Shown here piece by piece: positions 59,026-64,000 of a DNA stretch of 64,000 nt. The translations under genes and the position numbers were made by a program. How positions within the stretch are numbered: the stretch's first letter is position 1; every line of letters starts with the position of its first letter. Source of the DNA: Bacilli bacterium (GTDB lineage: Bacteria > Bacillota_I > Bacilli_A > RF39 > UBA660); NCBI GenBank assembly GCA_017544525.1, contig JAFYEA010000017.1, positions 62,001 to 126,000 of the forward strand, in the 5' to 3' direction. The notes below the pieces were generated by a model. The model ran no database searches. It was not told the DNA's origin and saw only the letters and a program-made list of their open reading frames with translations.

Positions 59026-59956
59026 TCTTTTTCACATTACTTTCTTTAATAACATATACTGGTCTATTTTTAACTTCTAAATACATTTTTGCTATATATT
59101 CACCAATTACCCCAATACACAATAATTGAACACCACTTACTAGGAATATAATGCATGCCATACTTGGCCATCCCGATGTAGGATCTCCATATACTAATGT
59201 TTTAACAATAATAACTACTATCATAACAAATGCTATAAAACAAAATAATATACCTATAATAGCTGCTAGTGTTAATGGAACAGTTGTGAATGCGACTATT
59301 CCTTCAATAGCATATATAAATAGTTTCCAAAAAGACCATTTTGTTTCTCCGGCAACTCTTTGTACGTTTTCATATTCTAACCATTTTGTATTAAATCCTA
59401 CATATGAGAATAATCCTTTAGAATATCTGTTGTATTCTTTTAATTCTAAAATGCTATTAACTACTTGTCTTGTCATTAATCTATAGTCTCTAGCACCATC
59501 AACCATTTCTACTTTACTCATTCTATTAATTAATTTATAAAATCTTCTGGCAAAGAAACTTCTTATTGGTGGTTCTCCTTTTCTTGTAACTCTTCTTGTA
59601 CCAACGATATCATATCCTTCTTCTTCAATTAATCTAATCATTTCTGGTAGTAGTGAAGGTGGATCTTGTAAATCAACATCCATTATTGTTACATAATCTC
59701 CACTTGATGCTTCAAGACCTGCTAGCATTGCGGCTTCTTTACCAAAATTTCTTGAAAATGATATGTATTTTACTAGTTTATCTTTTTTTGATATCTCTTT
59801 CATTACATTTAATGAGTTATCTTTGCTTCCATCATTTACATATATTATTTCTATTTCTGCATTTAATTCTTTTCTTACTTTTTTTATTTCTTCATAAAAA
59901 AGTGGTATACTTTCTTCTTCATTATAACAAGGTACCACTAAATTAACTTTTTTCAT
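59018..59956 (-). CDS. csbB: CsbB/GtrB-type glycosyltransferase 2
   Basis: This is a 312-residue enzyme that loads a sugar onto undecaprenyl phosphate. The GT-A domain starts VNLVVPCYNEEESIPLFYEE; the nucleotide-metal motif is TIMDVDLQDPP, and GEPPIRSFFARRFYKLIN with VDGARDYRLM fit the GtrB/DPMS group. Two C-terminal TM helices (about 228-252 and 265-290) are as in CsbB. The sugar is probably GlcNAc by analogy with CsbB, not shown here. ATG at 59956 follows GGAGGGG; an upstream TTG overlaps that site. It heads the operon. Confidence 0.88.
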   Translation of the reverse strand: MKKVNLVVPCYNEEESIPLFYEEIKKVRKELNAEIEIIYVNDGSKDNSLNVMKEISKKDKLVKYISFSRNFGKEAAMLAGLEASSGDYVTIMDVDLQDPPSLLPEMIRLIEEEGYDIVGTRRVTRKGEPPIRSFFARRFYKLINRMSKVEMVDGARDYRLMTRQVVNSILELKEYNRYSKGLFSYVGFNTKWLEYENVQRVAGETKWSFWKLFIYAIEGIVAFTTVPLTLAAIIGILFCFIAFVMIVVIIVKTLVYGDPTSGWPSMACIIFLVSGVQLLCIGVIGEYIAKMYLEVKNRPVYVIKESNVKKND

Positions 59957-59979
59957 TTTCCCCTCCAAAATCTAGGTTT

Positions 59980-60008
59980 ATTTTAGCACAAGACTAGTTT
60001 TTTTACAA
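59980..60008 (-). promoter_or_regulatory. Promoter of the csbB operon
   Basis: On the minus strand TTGTAA (60008-60003), 17 bp, then TG-C-TAAAAT (59985-59980, extended -10) lie 23 bases before the ATG. Confidence 0.6.
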
Positions 60009-60010
60009 GT

Positions 60011-60439
60011 TTAATATAGTTCTTCACAAACTCCTTTATCAGGGGCATAAAAACAGTGACTTTTATATCTTCCAGTATTTCTTTGCTTAAACCATAAACC
60101 TTTGCATTCTTCATTCTTTTTAGGGGCATAGAACCATAATGCATTTGTAGCTGGATAGTATGTTTCTCCTTTTAGCACTCTTTTTGCTAGTTCTTTTTCT
60201 TTTTTAGTAGATGAACCACTATTAAATAGACTACTATTAGTGCCTACAAAACCACCTGGTTTTTGATTTATAACATCTGTTATAGTTCTAATATTCTTAA
60301 AATCTAAACAATTAGCTATTGCTCTATTAACTATTACATTTCCTACCATAAGCATTGCTAATTCTCCTTCACCTAGAGCTTCTGCTCTCATTAATCTAGC
60401 ACATAAATCAAGTTCTTTATTTGAATATTTTATTAGCAT
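60011..60439 (-). CDS. SleB/CwlJ-type cell wall hydrolase
   Basis: This is a 142-residue Hydrolase_2 domain protein. LCARLMRAEALGEGELAML contains the catalytic Glu, VGNVIVNRA follows, and FYAPKKNEECKGLWF with the closing HCFYAP is typical of SleB-like lytic transglycosylases. It is a bare catalytic domain: no signal peptide, no PG-binding domain. SleB proteins are best known from spore cortex breakdown; short forms also occur in non-sporing Bacilli. TAGGTGAT lies before the ATG. Confidence 0.82.
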   Translation of the reverse strand: MLIKYSNKELDLCARLMRAEALGEGELAMLMVGNVIVNRAIANCLDFKNIRTITDVINQKPGGFVGTNSSLFNSGSSTKKEKELAKRVLKGETYYPATNALWFYAPKKNEECKGLWFKQRNTGRYKSHCFYAPDKGVCEELY

Positions 60440-60491
60440 AAAATCACCTAGAATATTATATGTATATATTTTATATATTGATTATTTGTTG

Positions 60492-60497
60492 TATAAT
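60492..60497 (+). promoter_or_regulatory. -10 box for the 60514-60704 gene pair
   Basis: TATAAT is 16 bases before ATG 60514 and directly before AGGTGAT. Confidence 0.5.
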
Positions 60498-60513
60498 GAT
60501 AATAGGTGATAAT

Positions 60514-60714
60514 ATGGCAATGGAAAAAGTAAAATATAATGATAGTTATATTTATGTTGAAAATGATATTCCTGATGAAGAAAAGGGTATAGCCATTTAT
60601 GGTGAAGAGGAAAATCTAGATAATACTTTAGAATTTAAGCCTATTAGTGATGAAGATTTACTGGAAAATACTATTGTTGACGTAGATTTATTGGGTGATA
60701 AAAATGAAGAGTGA
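60514..60714 (+). CDS. Small acidic hypothetical protein
   Basis: This is a 66-residue, very acidic protein (about 20 Asp/Glu; MAMEKVKYNDSYIYVENDI). No recognised domain. ATG 60514 follows AGGTGAT. It overlaps the next gene by 11 bases and holds that gene's GGTGAT ribosome site, so translation is coupled. It could be an accessory or antidote-like partner of the next protein; nothing in the sequence proves it. Confidence 0.55.
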   Translation: MAMEKVKYNDSYIYVENDIPDEEKGIAIYGEEENLDNTLEFKPISDEDLLENTIVDVDLLGDKNEE

Positions 60715-62122
60715 ATTACCTAATACTAGTTTAGTATATGATGGTCCTAGAAAAGAAGAGATGCAAAAATTCTTGGATTTTATGTATGAAATAAGAAAGC
60801 AAAATCCAAATATGATATTTACTGGAAATACTGTTTATTCTCAACTTCGTGATGGAGGACTTCCTAGAAGCGAACGCGATGAATTTGGGAAGGGATTAGA
60901 TGTAAGAAGATTCTTTGATAGATGGCAGAAGGATTTTAAAGGTAGAAAAACATGGACAGGTGTTACTAGTAATTTTTGGTATTGGTTTCAATTTGTTAAT
61001 GGTACACGTGGTGAGAAAGAATTTATAAAACTATATATACCAATAAATATGCCACATTTATATGAGGGTGTAAAACAGTTATTTGACTTTATTGATAGAG
61101 AAGGAATACAGCATCAATCTAAAGTCGGACAAAATATGAGAATTGATAATGTTATTGTTCGTTTGAAAAAGGGCGATGTTGATTCTGCATTAAAGATAAT
61201 AGATTTTATAAACAATAATAGATATCTAAAGACTGGGTTAAATAAAAATAATCCATTTATTCCGACTATTAAAGGTATTGGATATATGGATGAACATGGT
61301 AATAGTTATAATAGTGACTTGAGTGATTTGATTTGTGCTTATTTAAGTGATTGTTATAATAAAGGAAAATCAAAAGCAAGTGTTGAAGAGTTTAGGGAAT
61401 ACATTAAAAGATATTCTTATGATAAGAATCTAGTTGAAACATTTGAAATTGCCTATAATGGTGAGAAAGAAAAAAAGAAAGAAAATAAAGAAAAGATTAA
61501 ATTGAATTTGGATCAAAAGATTGGATTATTAATGGATTCAATAAAAGCTACTTATAACAAGTATGGTTATGAACAAGTTGAATATGCTCTTATAAGTGCG
61601 ATTACAGGTGGAAATTATAGTTATTTTACTAATGGTAATACTAGACTTTCATTAAGAAAACTATTAGAAGAAAATATAAGTAAAGACGAAATTGGAAAAA
61701 TAATTAGATGTTCTTTAGATGAATTAGTACCTCAAAAAATGATTAGTAAGAATGAAATTGATAATATTAAGTTGTATTGCAGAGTCGTATTAATGAATAA
61801 AATGACATTTAATTTAGATGAAGCTTGTATGGTTACATTAGAAAAGTATGGAAGAGATCAATTATTTGCAGCAATATCTTTATTTGTTAGATCTAATAAT
61901 CCTGATAGGTTTAGTAGGTTCTATGGACAATCTAAAAATAATTATAGGGATTTAATAGCAAGAATTGGTAATGAAAATATTATGAGTTTAATTATGCAAT
62001 CACTAAGGGCAAAAGGGTATGATACAGTTGGTCTTAATGATGATCAATTAATTAGTGGTTATATTACTATGTTAGAACAAACTAGATATTATAATTTTGA
62101 TGATAGACCAAAAATGATGTAA
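60704..62122 (+). CDS. Unrecognised protein with possible HopA1-like segment
   Basis: This is a 472-residue soluble protein. The N-terminal ~100 residues carry SELPNTSLVYDGPRKEEM and a Trp-rich patch (TWTGVTSNFWYWFQFVNGT). About 105-235 runs FIKLYIPINMPHLYEGVK, SKVGQNMRIDNVIVRL, FIPTIKGIGYMDEHGNSYNS; strand-helix order and spacing resemble the HopA1 effector fold (also found in class V lanthipeptide kinase LxmK), a weak visual match. The C-terminal half is helical. ATG 60704 follows GGTGAT inside the preceding small gene. Function unknown. Confidence 0.5.
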   Translation: MKSELPNTSLVYDGPRKEEMQKFLDFMYEIRKQNPNMIFTGNTVYSQLRDGGLPRSERDEFGKGLDVRRFFDRWQKDFKGRKTWTGVTSNFWYWFQFVNGTRGEKEFIKLYIPINMPHLYEGVKQLFDFIDREGIQHQSKVGQNMRIDNVIVRLKKGDVDSALKIIDFINNNRYLKTGLNKNNPFIPTIKGIGYMDEHGNSYNSDLSDLICAYLSDCYNKGKSKASVEEFREYIKRYSYDKNLVETFEIAYNGEKEKKKENKEKIKLNLDQKIGLLMDSIKATYNKYGYEQVEYALISAITGGNYSYFTNGNTRLSLRKLLEENISKDEIGKIIRCSLDELVPQKMISKNEIDNIKLYCRVVLMNKMTFNLDEACMVTLEKYGRDQLFAAISLFVRSNNPDRFSRFYGQSKNNYRDLIARIGNENIMSLIMQSLRAKGYDTVGLNDDQLISGYITMLEQTRYYNFDDRPKMM

Positions 62123-62123
62123 A

Positions 62124-62150
62124 AAAAAGGTAATCAATGATTACCTTTTT
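62124..62150. terminator. Bidirectional terminator
   Basis: AAAAAGGTAATCA pairs with TGATTACCTTTTT, between convergent genes. Confidence 0.9.
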
Positions 62151-62703
62151 AATTGTTTTCTTTTATCATTAATACTTTTTTTATTCTTCTTGTTAATAGA
62201 AGTGTTACTAATGTATCAATTATAAGTGATATCCCCTCTAATTGTGTTAGTATTTTAGCTAAGAATAATGGATTTAATATTACTGCTATACCTATTATTA
62301 ATATAATGATAGCAAATGATAAATATATCCACCATGTTGTTGTTCTATCTTTTTTATACTTTAATAGTTCCATAATATTTGTTGCCGAACTTATTATTAA
62401 TAGAAGTCCTACTAGAATGTTAATCATTCTTATTATCCATGTTGGATCTACAAATATTGATATGCTAAGAGCGATAAAAGCAATACTAACTATTAAATAA
62501 ATAATATCTCCATTTGTTTGTATTCCTTTATTTTTGTATACTTTATAGAATTGAAATAATGCACTAAGCATTAATATGCTTGCGATTAAATATCCTGCGA
62601 TTGATAATGATTCTACTGGAAACAATAATAGAAGGAACCCAAGTGATAAAAAAATAAATGCGTTTATACCACTATTCCATTTTAGATATTTATATTCTCT
62701 CAT
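62149..62703 (-). CDS. DUF308 (HdeD-like) membrane protein
   Basis: This is a 184-residue protein with six hydrophobic segments arranged as pairs, each pair ending in an F-x-x-P-like turn (LLLFPVESLSIAGYLIA, IFVDPTWIIRMINILVGL, VILNPLFLAKILTQLEG), the pattern of DUF308/HdeD. HdeD is an acid-stress membrane protein in E. coli; the role in Firmicutes is unknown. ATG at 62703 follows GAGGTGAT; the GTG 9 bases ahead is part of this site. Confidence 0.8.
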   Translation of the reverse strand: MREYKYLKWNSGINAFIFLSLGFLLLLFPVESLSIAGYLIASILMLSALFQFYKVYKNKGIQTNGDIIYLIVSIAFIALSISIFVDPTWIIRMINILVGLLLIISSATNIMELLKYKKDRTTTWWIYLSFAIIILIIGIAVILNPLFLAKILTQLEGISLIIDTLVTLLLTRRIKKVLMIKENN

Positions 62704-62832
62704 ATTTATCACCTCTATTTGAGTTAATTATATCAAATTAATTATTAATTGTAAAAAAATGTAAAACCATTATATTATTCTTTAAATAATGATGATATTT
62801 TTATAAAATAAAGATATAGTAAGGAGGACTGT

Positions 62833-64000
62833 ATGGTATTAAATAAAGAGATGTTTAGAGAATATGATATAAGGGGTATATATGGAGAAGATTTAAGTGG
62901 TGAGGTGGCATATAATATTGGAAAAGCATTTGGTACTAAGTTAAGAGAACTTAATATTCCTTCTACGGTAGTGGCATATGATAATAGGCTATCTTCTGTT
63001 GAGTTAGAAGAGAACTTAGTTAAGGGTTTAATTGAAACTGGTATTAATGTTAAAAGACTAAGACTTGCTACTACACCTATGTGTTATTTTGCTGCTAATT
63101 ATTTAAATACTAATTCAAGCATGATGATTACGGCTTCTCATAATCCTAAAGAATATAATGGTTTTAAGTTTTCTTATAACGGTATTCATAATGCATATGG
63201 TGCATCTGTTAGAGAAATATATGACATTATTATGAAAGGCGAATTTGCTAGTGGTAATGGGTCTTATGAAGATGTTGATATAACTGGAGCTTATATTGAT
63301 TTGATTGTTTCTAAATTAGATTTTGGTCCTAGAAAGATTAAAGTTATATATGATCCGGGGAATGGTACTGGAAGTATAATAGCCGATAAGATATTTGAAA
63401 AACTTCCTATGATTGATAGTAAAGGTATATTCAATATATCTGACGGTAATTTTCCTAATCATCATCCTGATCCATGTATTTCTGAGAACTTAAATGAATT
63501 AAAAAAAGTTGTTGTAGAATGTGGGGCTGATTTAGGCGTTGGATATGATGGAGATGCTGATAGAGTAGGTTTTGTTGATGAAAAAGGAACATTTATTGAA
63601 ATAGATAAGTTCTTAGCTATAATGTGGAAATATTTATTTGATAAAGTAGAAAAGAAAGAGTGTTTATTTGATGTTAAATGCTCTAAGGCATTAGAAGATG
63701 AACTTATTAAACTAGGCGTTAAACCTATTGAATATAGAACAGGAAATTCTTATACAAGGGCTGCTTCTAGTGAGGGGGACTATCCTTTAAGTGGAGAATT
63801 ATCGGGGCATATATATTTTAGAGACAAGTTTCCGGGATATGATGATGGTATATATGCGGGAATGAGATTAATTGAAATGCTATCTCATACTGATAAACCA
63901 TTAAGTTCATTCTTAGAAGATTTACCTAAGTATCATTCTACTCCTGAAATAAAAGTAAAAGTAACTGATGAAACTAAGTTTGAAATAGTTAGTAAGATAA
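62833..64000 (+). CDS. Phosphomannomutase/phosphoglucomutase (5' part)
   Basis: The first 389 codons are in the window and the gene runs off the right edge. Alpha-D-phosphohexomutase family: MFREYDIRGIYGEDLSGEVA at the N-terminus, the phosphoserine loop TASHNPKEYNG with Ser102, the metal loop D239-G-D241-A-D243-R, and sugar-specificity loop GELSGHIYF. The G-E-(L)-S-G-H form fits PMM/PGM enzymes. It interconverts hexose 1- and 6-phosphates, giving precursors for glycolipids and wall polymers such as the LTA decoration encoded upstream. AAGGAGG lies 5 bases before ATG 62833. Confidence 0.93.
   Translation, partial: MVLNKEMFREYDIRGIYGEDLSGEVAYNIGKAFGTKLRELNIPSTVVAYDNRLSSVELEENLVKGLIETGINVKRLRLATTPMCYFAANYLNTNSSMMITASHNPKEYNGFKFSYNGIHNAYGASVREIYDIIMKGEFASGNGSYEDVDITGAYIDLIVSKLDFGPRKIKVIYDPGNGTGSIIADKIFEKLPMIDSKGIFNISDGNFPNHHPDPCISENLNELKKVVVECGADLGVGYDGDADRVGFVDEKGTFIEIDKFLAIMWKYLFDKVEKKECLFDVKCSKALEDELIKLGVKPIEYRTGNSYTRAASSEGDYPLSGELSGHIYFRDKFPGYDDGIYAGMRLIEMLSHTDKPLSSFLEDLPKYHSTPEIKVKVTDETKFEIVSKI

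Noticed and set aside
62704..62832. Riboswitch before the phosphohexomutase
   Set aside because: The 129 bases hold a possible TTGTAA...TATATT promoter and nothing with stable structure.
1..64000. CRISPR arrays, insertion sequences, prophage, rRNA
   Set aside because: No regularly spaced non-coding repeats, transposase, integrase or phage structural genes were seen; the only tandem repeats are coding.

Overview
The window is 64 kb of very AT-rich (by eye roughly 27% G+C), densely packed bacterial chromosome. TGA, TAA and TAG all act as stops and TGG encodes Trp, so the genetic code is standard. Ribosome sites are strong and Gram-positive-like (AAAGGAG, AGGTGAT). Lipoteichoic acid synthase, a CsbB/GtrA/YfhO glycosylation set, AddAB, TrkAH, QueH and a CBS-domain family II pyrophosphatase point to Firmicutes. 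My inference is a small-genome gut Bacilli (RF39/Mollicutes-related or neighbouring AT-rich lineage). No phage, insertion sequence, CRISPR array or rRNA was seen.

Layout. 1-4.7 kb: the 3' end of a Cys-rich repeat surface protein, then envelope proteins (membrane thioredoxin-like, LysM, multi-TM DUF4352-like). 4.7-12 kb: tRNA-Cys, queH, an OGG1-type DNA glycosylase, an HD-like protein, a leader-peptide-like ORF with terminator before uraA-upp, a PAP2 phosphatase-patatin lipase pair and tRNA-Gly. 12-18.3 kb: membrane and hypothetical genes, a DUF2975/XRE/DUF4173 set, and three RNA-modification genes (a methyltransferase, an RluA synthase and a KsgA-like methyltransferase). 18.3-22.4 kb: a pilin-like/metallo-beta-lactamase fusion, then an attenuator with an 18-codon leader peptide in front of an ABC-F ATPase fused to an aminoglycoside-phosphotransferase-like domain. 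22.4-40.5 kb: a DAACS symporter, Sel1 protein, GH25 lysozyme, lipoproteins, DUF1846, murD, a large adenosine-deaminase-fold protein, CBS-PPase, a transglutaminase-like protein, a 26-residue-repeat protein, gmk and ybaK. 40.6-49.4 kb: addB-addA and trkA-trkH. 49.4-64 kb: small membrane proteins, wall hydrolases, an EndA-type nuclease, ltaS, the yfhO-gtrA-csbB operon, a HopA1-like candidate, DUF308 and the start of a phosphohexomutase.

How it works together. The envelope theme is strong: LTA synthesis (ltaS) lies beside a three-gene sugar-decoration module, with several peptidoglycan hydrolases, MurD and LysM proteins. The most striking locus is the ABC-F-APH fusion: its catalytic residues look intact in both halves, and a leader peptide overlaps a terminator stem, the arrangement expected for antibiotic-induced, ribosome-stalling attenuation.

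Architecture. Intergenic spaces are tiny. Many sigma-A -10 boxes sit 10-20 bases from the start codon. Three genes look leaderless. Many intrinsic terminators contain the upstream gene's stop codon in their loop or stem. In many genes the true ATG lies 9-15 bases after an in-frame GTG/TTG/ATG that belongs to the Shine-Dalgarno region, and starts were chosen accordingly.
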